Shown here: positions 8,473 through 17,014 of the stretch, piece by piece | How positions within the stretch are numbered: the stretch's first letter is position 1 | Layout: each line of letters begins with the position of its first letter | Origin: Streptomyces sp. QL37 | Lineage (GTDB): Bacteria > Actinomycetota > Actinomycetes > Streptomycetales > Streptomycetaceae | NCBI RefSeq assembly: GCF_002941025.1 | Contig: NZ_PTJS01000001.1 | Span: 8,269,765 to 8,333,764, forward strand | Length of the DNA: 64,000 nt | Reading direction: 5' to 3' | Translations under genes and position numbers: made by a program | Notes under the pieces: generated by a model | The model's database searches: none | Told to the model about the DNA's origin: nothing | What the model saw: only the letters and a program-made list of their open reading frames with translations

Positions 8473-8949
8473 ATGAACCCGACCGACGCCGCCATCGGGC
8501 GGCCGCCCGGCGCCCCACGGCCGGCACGCCGGGCGGTGCTGCGCACCGCCTTCACCGCGGCCGTGATCGCCGGCACCGGCGGTGCGCTCGCCCCGGTGAT
8601 CATCGAGGCGGACCCGGAGCCCGGAAGCCCTGCTCGGGAGCGAGGCGCAGTGGGGCCCGAGCGCTTCTCCGAGCTCTACAAGGGCCGGGAGATCCGGGGC
8701 ACGGCCACCACCATGGTGCCGGCCGGTGCTCAGCCGTACGCAGGCGAGGCCGGAGCCGTCACCGCCGTGTCCGGCACCGAGGTCAGCGTCGACGGGAGGG
8801 CGCTGCACGTGATGCGGCGCGCCGACGGGAGCTACCTGAGCGCCGTCAACCACTACGAGTCGTTCCCCACGCTCCTCGAGACGGCCCGCGCGGCGGTGGA
8901 CGAACTCGGCACCGCCCAGTTGTCGGCAGCCTCCCCGCACACCATCTGA
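8473..8949 (+). CDS. melC1: Tyrosinase chaperone / copper-transfer protein MelC1
   Basis: MelC1-type protein of 158 aa that loads copper into apo-tyrosinase and carries it through the Tat system. The N-terminus has a twin-arginine-like signal (PARRAVLRTAFTAAVIAGTGGAL). The mature part has the family pattern FSELYKGREIRG and ends with DGSYLSAVNHYESFPTLLETARAAVDEL. A GGGAGG ribosome site lies before the ATG. The tyrosinase gene follows after 20 bases. Many Streptomyces carry two such operons (melC and melD); which copy this is cannot be decided from the window. Confidence 0.92.
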   Translation: MNPTDAAIGRPPGAPRPARRAVLRTAFTAAVIAGTGGALAPVIIEADPEPGSPARERGAVGPERFSELYKGREIRGTATTMVPAGAQPYAGEAGAVTAVSGTEVSVDGRALHVMRRADGSYLSAVNHYESFPTLLETARAAVDELGTAQLSAASPHTI

Positions 8950-8969
8950 GACCCTGAGGACGAGCACGC

Positions 8970-9830
8970 GTGTACAGCCGCAAGAACCAGCGCGATCTCA
9001 CGCGCACCGAGAAGAAGCGCCTGGTCGACGCGATCCTGGAGCTCAAGCGATCGGGCCGCTACGACGACTTCGTCAGCATGCACCGGGAGTTCTACGTCAC
9101 CGACGCGGAGAGCAGGCCCCGGCCCGCCCATATGACCCCGTCCTTCTTCCCCTGGCACCGCAGATACCTCCTGGAGTTCGAGAAGGCGCTGCGGGCCGTG
9201 GATTCCCGCGTGTCCATTCCGTACTGGGACTGGACGCGGGACAACACGGCGAAGGCGTCCCTCTGGGCGGAGGACTTCCTCGGCGGCAACGGCAGACCGG
9301 GAGACCGGCAGGTCATGACCGGACCGTTCGCCTACCGGCAGGGGAACTGGCGGATCCGCGCCGGAGTGACCGACGACCCCTTCCTGCGGCGCAACTTCGG
9401 CCGGCCCTCCGCGCCCGTCGCACTGCCCGGGCCCGCGGACGTGGACCGTGCGCTGCGCGATCCGGTGTACGACTCCGCGCCCTGGAACAGCGTCAGCACC
9501 ACCGGCTTCCGTAACAGGATCGAGGGGTGGGGCATCAGGGGCGGCCGCGGCGTGGCCAACCACAACCAGGTGCACCGCTGGATCGGCGGGTCGATGGCGG
9601 GCGCCGCGTCACCCGACGATCCCGTCTTCTGGCTGCACCACGCCTTCATCGACCTGCTGTGGACCCGCTGGCAGAAGGCGCATCCGCGCTCCCGCTACCT
9701 GCCGGCCCGAGCGCTCCCCGCCGACGACCCGCAGCGGGACCGGGTGTTCGCGCATGACCAGCCCATGCCGCCGTGGGACGTGGCGCCCTCACAGCTCATG
9801 GACCACACCCGGCTTTACCGGTACGTCTGA
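8970..9830 (+). CDS. melC2: Tyrosinase MelC2 (type-3 copper monooxygenase)
   Basis: A 286-aa tyrosinase that hydroxylates monophenols and oxidises diphenols to quinones, leading to melanin. Both copper sites are intact: CuA ligands His38 (SMHREF), His54 (PAHMTP) and His63 (FPWHRR); CuB ligands His198 and His202 (ANHNQVHRW) and His224 (FWLHHAFID). It has no signal peptide of its own, as expected for export with MelC1. The GTG start gives MYSRKNQRDLTRTEKKR, which aligns with known MelC2 N-termini. A strong hairpin follows the gene. Confidence 0.95.
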   Translation: MYSRKNQRDLTRTEKKRLVDAILELKRSGRYDDFVSMHREFYVTDAESRPRPAHMTPSFFPWHRRYLLEFEKALRAVDSRVSIPYWDWTRDNTAKASLWAEDFLGGNGRPGDRQVMTGPFAYRQGNWRIRAGVTDDPFLRRNFGRPSAPVALPGPADVDRALRDPVYDSAPWNSVSTTGFRNRIEGWGIRGGRGVANHNQVHRWIGGSMAGAASPDDPVFWLHHAFIDLLWTRWQKAHPRSRYLPARALPADDPQRDRVFAHDQPMPPWDVAPSQLMDHTRLYRYV

Positions 9831-9850
9831 GCGCGGCCCGGCGAACGGGG

Positions 9851-9893
9851 CCGGGCCTCCCCCTCCGCGTCGTGCGCGGAGGGGGAGGCCCGG
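9851..9893. terminator. Bidirectional transcription terminator hairpin
   Basis: A perfect 19-bp inverted repeat (9851-9869 with 9875-9893) closes on the 5-base loop TCGTG. It sits between the convergent tyrosinase operon and chaplin gene and could terminate both. Confidence 0.8.
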
Positions 9894-9910
9894 ACGGTGC
9901 CTGCTGGAGA

Positions 9911-10192
9911 TCAGTGGCCGTAGGCGTGCTCGCCCTTGGCCTCGTGGCTGTCCGACACGTTGGCGCAGGTGTTGCCGAACGCCGGGTTCAGCAGGGCGAT
10001 CACGTTCACCGTGTTGCCGCACACGTTGACGGGGATGTGGACCGGCACCTGGACGACGTTGCCCGAAAGGACACCGGGGGAGTGGGCCGCGACGGCCTCC
10101 GCGCCGGAGTCGGCGGTAGCCATGCCGGCGCCGCCGGCGATCAGGGCACCGGTACCTGCCATGACGGCGGCCACCTTCGAGATACGCGACAT
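9911..10192 (-). CDS. Short chaplin (cell-surface amyloid protein)
   Basis: A 93-aa secreted chaplin. Residues 1-27 form a signal peptide (SRISKVAAVMAGTGALIAGGAGMA). The mature chaplin domain contains HSPGVLSGNVVQVPVHIPVN, then VCGNTVNVIALLNPAFGNTC, with the two conserved cysteines that form a disulfide. A polar His/Glu/Lys tail follows (SDSHEAKGEHAYGH). Chaplins assemble into amphipathic fibrils that coat aerial hyphae. There is no LPXTG sorting signal, so it belongs to the short, non-anchored group. AAGGAG lies seven bases before the ATG. It is downstream of the polysaccharide operon, same strand, with its own 110-base leader. Confidence 0.93.
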   Translation of the reverse strand: MSRISKVAAVMAGTGALIAGGAGMATADSGAEAVAAHSPGVLSGNVVQVPVHIPVNVCGNTVNVIALLNPAFGNTCANVSDSHEAKGEHAYGH

Positions 10193-10303
10193 CAGTTCTC
10201 CTTGGGAGGGTCGAAGCCGGCCGCCGAGAGTGCGGCCGGTATGCCCTGACAACGCGAAAGTCGACAGACGGTAACGGATCGTGGCAAAACTCATCATCAC
10301 GGC

Positions 10304-11470
10304 TCAACTCAGGCCGATGAACGCGGCCCCGGCAGCCGGCAGCTCACCGAGCCGGCCGCGCCAGTCCCGCGCTGCGGGTAGGCGGGACTTCACCGTCTCC
10401 GCCGCCCGGTCCCGGACGGTCACCTGCGTCTCGCGCAGCCGCAGCAACGGCTCCAGCGCCGGACGGGCCAGCATCAGGCGCCGGTTGACGACCGGCACGG
10501 GGCCCCAGTGGTTCTTGTACTGCTCCGAGCCGCGCAGCAGGCTCAGCACACCGCGGTCCAGGTCCCCGGCCTCCCGGGCGATCTCACGTAGCAGCATCGT
10601 GGAGACATCCACCTTCGTCTCCCTGAGCCGGGGGTCGGCCCCGTAGAGGTAACCCCCCGTCAGCCGCGCGGACCGGAACGACAGGTCGGCGGCCACCACC
10701 TCCCCGTCGAGCAGGAACTCCCTGACCGAGGCCTCGCCGTCGCGCACCATCCGGCGGGTGGAGCGCACCAGATGCGCGCAGAACCGGGGCCGCAGATGCT
10801 CCGGGTTGACACCCCGGCCGAGCCACTGGAGCTCGTGCAGCCGCAGCAGGGTGCCGACGGCGCCCGCCACCCGGTGCACGGGCGCGGTGCGGCACTCGAT
10901 GCCGAGCGCGTCGATCCTGCGGAGCTTGGCCCGCGTCCGCTGGGCGCGCGAACCGGTCATCCGCCCGATGAGGGCGTCGATGGGCTCGGCGGGCAGCTCC
11001 ATGCAGGTCGAGTCCGTGCGGCTGCTCCGGGCGCCTGACCACGCCTCGAAGAGCAGGTGCGCCGAGGCGTCGGGCCGCACCTCCCGCAGGTCCACGACCG
11101 AATGCGCGGCGGCCCGGTGGAGCCCGCGCTCCAGCGCTTCGACCGCTGCCGGGGTGTCCTCGCCGTCCACCAGAATGTCGAAGAAGTCGGAGATCGCGCC
11201 GCCCATCGGCACCAGCAGGGGCATCGGGCGGTGCACGAGCATCAGCGGCGCCGCCCCGATCAGCCGGTCTCCCCGGCGCGCGAGGAGGACCCGGAGGCGG
11301 CCGGGCACCCCGTAGGAGAGCCACCACGAGTGGAGCCACGCATGGCTCTGGAACGGCGTCGCGGTGGGGCACCGGCGGTGCAGCGCGTCCCACTCCGCGG
11401 CGAGGTCCACGAAGTCCGGCAGATCCCTGCAAAGGGTGACGGTGAGCCGCCCGTGTCGGTCGGTGTTCAT
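10304..11470 (-). CDS. GNAT-fold acetyltransferase (CelD/BcsL or FemAB-like), last gene of the EPS operon
   Basis: A 388-aa protein resembling the 'cellulose biosynthesis protein CelD' GNAT family found in exopolysaccharide clusters. Visible family features are PFQSHAWLHSWWLSYG near residue 40, PLLVPMGGAISDFFDILVDG near 90-110, and SFRSARLTGGYLYGADPRLRE with GVLSLLRGSEQYKNHWG near 290-340. It probably acylates a sugar amine or another acceptor in the polysaccharide (inference). The ATG overlaps the upstream gene by four bases. It is the last of eight coupled genes. Confidence 0.78.
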   Translation of the reverse strand: MNTDRHGRLTVTLCRDLPDFVDLAAEWDALHRRCPTATPFQSHAWLHSWWLSYGVPGRLRVLLARRGDRLIGAAPLMLVHRPMPLLVPMGGAISDFFDILVDGEDTPAAVEALERGLHRAAAHSVVDLREVRPDASAHLLFEAWSGARSSRTDSTCMELPAEPIDALIGRMTGSRAQRTRAKLRRIDALGIECRTAPVHRVAGAVGTLLRLHELQWLGRGVNPEHLRPRFCAHLVRSTRRMVRDGEASVREFLLDGEVVAADLSFRSARLTGGYLYGADPRLRETKVDVSTMLLREIAREAGDLDRGVLSLLRGSEQYKNHWGPVPVVNRRLMLARPALEPLLRLRETQVTVRDRAAETVKSRLPAARDWRGRLGELPAAGAAFIGLS

Positions 11471-12138
11471 CGCACGAGCTCCCTTTCGCCGGTGGTTCCG
11501 CCCTGGGCGGGGCCCGGCACCTGGGCCGTGGCGCCCCGGCGTCCGGTGCGGGGGCGCACGAGCAGGACCAGTCCGCCGACCAGCCCGCCCGCGCTGGCGC
11601 CCACGGCCGTGCCGAGTGGCGTGGACGGGGACACGGGGTCCACGGGAGGCACGGCGTGGGAGAACTTGACCAGCTTCACCCCGGTGTCCTTCGCGACGTG
11701 CCCGCTGCTGACGACCACCGCCTCCGTCACCGCGTTGGCGATGTCCGCGGCACGGTCCGGGTCGGCCGACGTGCCGGTGACCGAGATCATGGGTGAGTCG
11801 GGAGAAGTCTCGGACCGTACGTGTGTCCGCAGTTCGCGCACGGGCTCCCCGGCGGCACCCTTGGCGTACGACAGGGTGGCGTCGCTGGTGGCCAGGCGGC
11901 CGTACGACTGCGCGTAGCCCAGCGCGGCGGCCGGATCGATGTCCTTCCCGGCGGTGACCATGGCGTAGCTGGTGGCCGCGTACTCGGGCGTGGCGAGCAG
12001 ACCGTACGAGAATCCGCAGGCGGCTCCGAGCAGGACACCGGCGGGCAACGGCAACCACCACCCGGTCCGTACGAACGCGGGTCGGAGCCTGCGGAGCCGT
12101 CCGGGGACGGCCGGCTGCTGCTCTGGCGAGTCGGTCAT
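11467..12138 (-). CDS. Wzz-like polysaccharide co-polymerase (chain-length determinant), no kinase domain
   Basis: A 223-aa protein with two membrane helices, ~residues 28-48 (WWLPLPAGVLLGAACGFSYGL) and ~180-197 (GTAVGASAGGLVGGLVLLV). Between them is an extracytoplasmic domain, and the Pro-rich PPVDPVSPSTPLG lies just before the second helix, as in Wzz proteins. The C-terminus lacks a Walker A tyrosine-kinase module, so it is a short PCP rather than a BY-kinase fusion. Expected role: setting chain length of the polymer. Four-base overlaps join it to both neighbours. Confidence 0.82.
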   Translation of the reverse strand: MTDSPEQQPAVPGRLRRLRPAFVRTGWWLPLPAGVLLGAACGFSYGLLATPEYAATSYAMVTAGKDIDPAAALGYAQSYGRLATSDATLSYAKGAAGEPVRELRTHVRSETSPDSPMISVTGTSADPDRAADIANAVTEAVVVSSGHVAKDTGVKLVKFSHAVPPVDPVSPSTPLGTAVGASAGGLVGGLVLLVRPRTGRRGATAQVPGPAQGGTTGERELVR

Positions 12139-13286
12139 GATGGTGCTCTCTCGGTCGGGGGGAGTGCTGGGGTGTCGATGGCCTGTGCGTAGACGTCCAT
12201 GAGGCGCCGGCCGCTGAGCCTGATGTCGTAGTGGTCCACGGCCGGCGGCGGCGGCAGCCTCCGGGCGCCGCCCTCCATGCGGTGCCGCAGCGCGGCCGTC
12301 AGCTCGTCCGTGGGATCGGCCCCGCCGGCGCCGGAGCCGATGCGGGTGGCGCCCGGCGTCCGGCCCGCCGGGAGGTCCTCGATGGCGGGGCAGGCCGCGT
12401 ACACGACCGGAAGCCCGGCCGCCAGGGCCTCGACGACCGCAAGTCCGAAGGACTCCTCACGCGACGCCGAGACGAACGTGTCGACGGCGCTGAGCACCGC
12501 CGGGATGCCGGGCCCGGCCCCCGGGGTGCCGCACTCGCCGAGGAACCTGACACGGCCGGCCACACCGAGCCGGGCGGCGAGAGCGCGCAGCGCCCCGGCC
12601 TCCGGCCCGTCGCCGGCCAGGACCAGCCAGGCACCGGGGAGGGCGGCGACCGCGCGGATCAGCAGGTCGAAGCGTTTGCCGGGGACCAGCCGGCCCACAC
12701 CCCCCACCACGAACGCCGCGTCGGGGAGGCCCAGGAGGGCTCGGGTGGCGTGCCGTCGAGCGCTGTCGAAGCGGAAGGCCGCCACGTCGACGCCGTTGGG
12801 GACGGTATGGATCCGGGCGGCCGGCACCCCCCAGTCACGCAACCTGCCCGCGACGGTGTCGGAGACCGCGACCGTCGCCGCCCCGAGCCGCTCGGTGCGC
12901 AGGTAGAGCTCCCTGGTGGAGCGGGTGAGCGGCCGTCCCTCGATCTCCGCGCGGCCGAGCGAGTGCTCCGTCGACACCGCGGTGGTCCCGGCGAGACGTG
13001 CCGCGATCCGTCCGTAGACGCAGGCCCGGTAGAGGTGCGTGTGCACGAGGTCGTAAGAGCCGCGACGGATGAGCCGGGCCAGCCGGGGCACGGCGCCGAG
13101 GTCCCGGTTGCTTCTCATCCCCAGGTCCCGGACGCGGACGCCGTCGGCGCGCAGCCCCTCCGCGACCGCTCCCGGATTGGTGAGCGTCACGACGTCGCAG
13201 CGCACCGGCAGATGGCGCAGCAGCAGCCGCAGCTGCTGCTCGGCGCCGCCGACGCCGAGGCCGGTGATGACGTGCAGCGCCCTCAC
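12135..13286 (-). CDS. Family 4 glycosyltransferase (EPS)
   Basis: A 383-aa GT-B fold retaining glycosyltransferase. N-terminal acceptor domain: VITGLGVGGAEQQLRLLL and THLYRACVYGRIAARLAG. C-terminal donor domain: VGGVGRLVPGKRFDLLIRA and the GT4 motif SREESFGLAVVEALAAGLPVV, where the glutamate pair contacts the nucleotide-sugar. It is predicted to act at the inner membrane face in building the repeat unit. Coupled by four-base overlaps to the Wzz-like and deacetylase genes. Sugar specificity unknown. Confidence 0.88.
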   Translation of the reverse strand: MRALHVITGLGVGGAEQQLRLLLRHLPVRCDVVTLTNPGAVAEGLRADGVRVRDLGMRSNRDLGAVPRLARLIRRGSYDLVHTHLYRACVYGRIAARLAGTTAVSTEHSLGRAEIEGRPLTRSTRELYLRTERLGAATVAVSDTVAGRLRDWGVPAARIHTVPNGVDVAAFRFDSARRHATRALLGLPDAAFVVGGVGRLVPGKRFDLLIRAVAALPGAWLVLAGDGPEAGALRALAARLGVAGRVRFLGECGTPGAGPGIPAVLSAVDTFVSASREESFGLAVVEALAAGLPVVYAACPAIEDLPAGRTPGATRIGSGAGGADPTDELTAALRHRMEGGARRLPPPPAVDHYDIRLSGRRLMDVYAQAIDTPALPPTERAPS

Positions 13287-14053
13287 CCGGCGTCACCCGG
13301 CCGCCCGGCGCCGGGGGAGCGGTGCCGCAGCCGGTGCCGTAGCTCCTTGGCCAGCAGACGGGCACCCCGGTCGGCATGGCTGACATGCGTGCGCGGAAGG
13401 GCGAACGGCCCCGACAGGGAGCCGGGTGAGAGGGCGCATCCGTACGCGTAGCCCGCGTCCCGCACGGACTCGGCCACCCGGCGGTCGGCCGTGCCGTAGG
13501 GGTAGCAGAAGCCGGAGGGCGCCTGCCCGGTGACGCGTCGCAGCTCCTCCCGGCTGCCGTGCGTCTCCTCGCGCAGTTCCTCGTCCGACAGAGCCGTCAG
13601 ATCCCGGTGGAGCATCCCGTGCGAGCCGACCTCCATACCCGCCGCGGCGACCGTACGTACCTCCTCCTCCGTCAGCAGCGGCCTGCGCGGGCCGAGCGGG
13701 TCCCAGGCGTTGGAGCCGCCGGGCCGGCCGGGCAGGACGAACACCGTCGCGGTGCAGCCGTGGGCGCGCAGCACCGGAAGCGCCTCGTCGAGGAAGTCGG
13801 CGTACCCGTCGTCGAAGGTGAGCCCGACCAGCCCTTGCTTCCCGGCGGCCCGCGCACGCAGCAGGGCCGCGATCCCGACGCCGGTCAGTCCACGGCGCCG
13901 TAGCCAGGTGAGCTGCTCGTCCAGACGGCCGGCGGAGACGGTGATGCCGTACGGATCCTCCGTGGGGTCGCTCACCGAGTGATAGGTCAGGATCCACGGC
14001 CGGGACCTGGGAGGGAGCGTCCGGGCGGGGGGCGCCGAGGTGTCAGCGGTCAT
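13283..14053 (-). CDS. Polysaccharide deacetylase (CE4 / NodB domain)
   Basis: A 256-aa NodB-type deacetylase. LTYHSVSD begins the domain; VGLTFDDGYADF gives the catalytic and metal aspartates; EVGSHGMLHRDL gives the two zinc histidines; CYPYGTADRR is motif 3. CE4 enzymes remove N-acetyl groups from amino sugars, so the operon product probably contains a GlcNAc-like residue (inference). There is no signal peptide, so it may act on a cytosolic precursor. The start overlaps the flippase gene by 11 bases and the end overlaps the GT4 gene by four. Confidence 0.87.
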   Translation of the reverse strand: MTADTSAPPARTLPPRSRPWILTYHSVSDPTEDPYGITVSAGRLDEQLTWLRRRGLTGVGIAALLRARAAGKQGLVGLTFDDGYADFLDEALPVLRAHGCTATVFVLPGRPGGSNAWDPLGPRRPLLTEEEVRTVAAAGMEVGSHGMLHRDLTALSDEELREETHGSREELRRVTGQAPSGFCYPYGTADRRVAESVRDAGYAYGCALSPGSLSGPFALPRTHVSHADRGARLLAKELRHRLRHRSPGAGRPGDAG

Positions 14054-15653
14054 GAGGGAACCTCTGTCGGATAAGTGCGAGCAGATGAACGGCTTCCGGT
14101 GCCCGGAGTACGAGCCCGGTGAGAAGGAACGCCATGGGTACGAGCAGACAGCCGGCCGCCAGGCCCGGCAGCGGCCCCGGCACCAGCTCCGTGGCCAGCC
14201 GGCCCGCGGCCGCCGCGACCGCCGCCGCCGCCACCGGCCGGGCGAGGGAGAGGGCGACTGCCCCGGGCCGTACGGCCACCGCCCGCGAGCCCAGCCCCAG
14301 CAGCATCAGCAGGGCGGCCGTGCTGATGCCGACGGCATTGGCGGCGGCGATGCCGTCGACACCGAAGGGGCCGGCCAGAAGCACTCCGGCCACGGTGGTG
14401 ACCAGGAGTCCCGCGCCCATCGCGCCGAGCGGGTACCAGGTGGGCCGGCCGGCCGAGAAGAACGGCCGGCACAGGGCGCCGACCAGTGTGTGGCCGAGCA
14501 GGCCCAGCGCGTAGACCCGCATGACACCGGCCGTGGCGGCGGTGTCCGCCGCGTCGAAGGCGCCGCGCTGGAAGAGGACTTCGACGATGCGGGGCGCACA
14601 GCCGAGCACCGTCGCCGTGCCCAGCAGCACCACGGTCCCGGCCAGGGCCAGATCGCGTTCGACCCGCTGCCGGGCACCCTCCCGGTCCCCGGCCGCCATG
14701 GCCCGCGCGACGACGGGGAAGGTCACCGTGCAGATCATCATGGACAGCACCATCGGCAGCTGCGCGACCTTCTGCGCGTAGTTCAGATGCGAGATCGCCC
14801 CGTCCGGCAGCGACGACGCGAGGAACCGCTCGACGAAGACCTGCGACTGACGGCTCACCACGAACAGGACGACCGGCGCCAGGACCGTCGCCCCGAGAAG
14901 GGCGGAACCGGAACCTCGCTCCCGGTGCGCCCCCTTTCCGCGCCGCGCGGGAACCAGCCGCAGGAACGTGGGCAGCAGGGTCAGGATCATCAGCAGGCTG
15001 CCGACGGCGACCCCCGCGGCCGCGGCGCGGACCCCCCAGACCGAGTGCAGAGCCAGCGTCATGCCGATGATGCCGACGTTGTACGCGATGTAGACACCGG
15101 CCGGTGCCAGGAACCTGCCGTGCGCCCGCAGCGCCGCGCTGAAGTACCCCGTGATGCCGAAGGTGAGGACCGTGACGGCCGTCAGACGTGTGCAGTCCAC
15201 CGCGAGCCGGGGATCGTCCAGCCCGGGAGCCAGGACGGCGACGGCCCAGGGCGCCCCCCAGACCAGCAGCCCTCCCGCACAGGCCAGCACGGCGGACAGC
15301 CGGGGGAGGGTTTCGGCCACCAGGACGCGGACCGGGTCCTGCGCGTGACCGCCGGCCGCACGCCGGGTCAGGGCCAGGCTGAACGCCGGCACGAGCAGCA
15401 GCGCCATGCCGTCCTCGATCAGCAGCGTGGCCGCCATCTCCGGGACCGTCCAGGCGATCAGGAACGCGTCGCTGGCGTGACTGGCGCCGAACAGCCGGGC
15501 GAGGGCCTGGTCTCGGAAGAGCCCCAGCAGCGCGGCGATCACGGTGAGTCCCGCGGCACCGCCCGCCGCCCGCGCGAGGAAGCGCCCGGGCCGTTGCGGG
15601 GCGTCGGGCGCGGGCGGTCCGGTGACCGTCGCCTCCGTGGCGGTCCCGCTCAC
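14043..15653 (-). CDS. MurJ/MVF-type lipid-linked oligosaccharide flippase
   Basis: A 536-aa polytopic protein (about 13 hydrophobic helices) of the MurJ/MviN branch of MOP flippases. Family segments include LIAWTVPEMAATLLIEDGM, TFGITGYFSAALRAHGRF and VLFQRGAFDAADTAATAGV, the last close to the MurJ motif LLFERGAF. Its place in the operon suggests it moves the lipid-linked repeat unit, in place of a classical Wzx. The GTG at 15653 is chosen because it overlaps the upstream stop (GTGA); a longer start at 15692 would intrude 43 bases into that gene. Confidence 0.82.
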   Translation of the reverse strand: MSGTATEATVTGPPAPDAPQRPGRFLARAAGGAAGLTVIAALLGLFRDQALARLFGASHASDAFLIAWTVPEMAATLLIEDGMALLLVPAFSLALTRRAAGGHAQDPVRVLVAETLPRLSAVLACAGGLLVWGAPWAVAVLAPGLDDPRLAVDCTRLTAVTVLTFGITGYFSAALRAHGRFLAPAGVYIAYNVGIIGMTLALHSVWGVRAAAAGVAVGSLLMILTLLPTFLRLVPARRGKGAHRERGSGSALLGATVLAPVVLFVVSRQSQVFVERFLASSLPDGAISHLNYAQKVAQLPMVLSMMICTVTFPVVARAMAAGDREGARQRVERDLALAGTVVLLGTATVLGCAPRIVEVLFQRGAFDAADTAATAGVMRVYALGLLGHTLVGALCRPFFSAGRPTWYPLGAMGAGLLVTTVAGVLLAGPFGVDGIAAANAVGISTAALLMLLGLGSRAVAVRPGAVALSLARPVAAAAVAAAAGRLATELVPGPLPGLAAGCLLVPMAFLLTGLVLRAPEAVHLLALIRQRFPHDR

Positions 15654-17011
15654 GCGCCGGTCGTCCTCTCCGGCTCGGCCAGTGCCCACCACGCGGCGAG
15701 GCCCAGCACGATCCCGGTCAGGACGGTCGAAGGGCCCCCGATGTCCGCGTACAGGAAGTCGACCGTCTGCCAGGTCATCAGCCCGACGGCGACGAGACCG
15801 CAGTCGACGGCCGCGGCTCCCCTGGCCCGTGCGAGCACCAGCCTGCGCACCCCGGCGGCCAGGAGCGCCGCCCAGGAGCCCACCAGCGCGGTGAAGCCGA
15901 TGAGCCCCTGCTCGCCGAGCACCAGCAGATACATGTTGTGGGGGGAGAGCAGCGGCTGCTTGCGGAACTCCTGACCGGCACCCGCCGTGTCACTGCCCGC
16001 GGAGAGCCCGATCGAGGCGTGCCCGTCGCGGTGGGCCGGGAAGCCCTTCAGGCCGACTCCCGCCGCGGGCCGCTCGCGCCACATACCCGCCGCGGCGGCC
16101 CACATGGCGTAGCGGTCGTTGACCGACCGGTCGGGGGCGCTGGTCACCTCGGTGATGCTGGTGAGCCGCTGCGAGACCATCTCCGACCCGACGCCGAAAC
16201 CACCCACCAGGACGACCCCGGCGGCGCCCAGCACCGCCAGCGCGCGGACGGCCTGCCGGAACCCGGTGAGGGCGATCACGGCGAGGGCCCCGGCGGCCGT
16301 CGCGATCCACGCTCCGCGGCTGAAGGACAGCGTGAGCGGGACGAGCAGCAGCGCGGCGGTCACGGGGGCCCACGGCCTCAGGCGGCGCGGTGTGCCGGCG
16401 GGGGGCCGGAGCGCGTACGCGGCTGCCGCCACCAGGCCGTAGCCGACGACCGTGGCCATCCCCATGACATCGCTGGGGCCGAACGTGCCGACAGCGCGGA
16501 TGTCCTCCCCCATGTAGGAGGCGCCGGTGCCGGTGACGTACTGGTGTACCCCCGTGGCGCCCTGGACGACCGCCAGCAGGACGAGCGCGCCCGCGACGGC
16601 CCGGAACCCGGAGGCGTCCCTGACCAGCAGAAGGACAGCGGCCGGTACGAGGACGAAGATCTGCAGGTACCGCACGAACCCCGGCAGTGCCGCCACCGGG
16701 TCCGTGGCGGTGACCGTGGCCAGGGCGAGGCCGACGGCCGGGAGCCCCAGCACGACCGCCGCGGCCGGGGTGAGCGGACGCCGCCGGAGGAACAGCAGGC
16801 AGCCCGCGCAGACGAGGACGGCCACCCCCGAGAGGAGATCGGCCGCAGGCACGCCCGCCACCGTCCAGGGTGACGTGTCGTCGGCCGGGACGGCCACGAG
16901 CAGGACGGTCGCGATCAGCGGCAGCAACGGCCAACGGTCGCCCCACCTGTGAGGGGGCGCCTTCTCCCGGGCTGCCGGAACGACGGGCGGCGAGGCCACG
17001 ATGAGGGTCAC
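15650..17011 (-). CDS. O-antigen ligase / Wzy-like polymerase
   Basis: A 453-aa membrane protein with about ten to twelve helices and the Wzy_C region. A large loop near residues 300-350 contains RYAMWAAAAGMWRERPAAGVGLKGFPAHR and then SPHNMYLLVLGEQGLIG, the usual P/H-N-xxL signature of O-antigen ligase and polymerase proteins. It would polymerise the repeat unit or ligate the finished chain on the outer membrane face. The GTG start lies three bases after the stop of the initiating transferase. Confidence 0.85.
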   Translation of the reverse strand: MTLIVASPPVVPAAREKAPPHRWGDRWPLLPLIATVLLVAVPADDTSPWTVAGVPAADLLSGVAVLVCAGCLLFLRRRPLTPAAAVVLGLPAVGLALATVTATDPVAALPGFVRYLQIFVLVPAAVLLLVRDASGFRAVAGALVLLAVVQGATGVHQYVTGTGASYMGEDIRAVGTFGPSDVMGMATVVGYGLVAAAAYALRPPAGTPRRLRPWAPVTAALLLVPLTLSFSRGAWIATAAGALAVIALTGFRQAVRALAVLGAAGVVLVGGFGVGSEMVSQRLTSITEVTSAPDRSVNDRYAMWAAAAGMWRERPAAGVGLKGFPAHRDGHASIGLSAGSDTAGAGQEFRKQPLLSPHNMYLLVLGEQGLIGFTALVGSWAALLAAGVRRLVLARARGAAAVDCGLVAVGLMTWQTVDFLYADIGGPSTVLTGIVLGLAAWWALAEPERTTGA

Positions 17012-17014
17012 GGT

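Noticed and set aside
14040..15974. Plus-strand frame of about 644 codons in the EPS locus
   Set aside because: Gln/Gly/Arg-rich antisense translation of the flippase and ligase genes; no domain.
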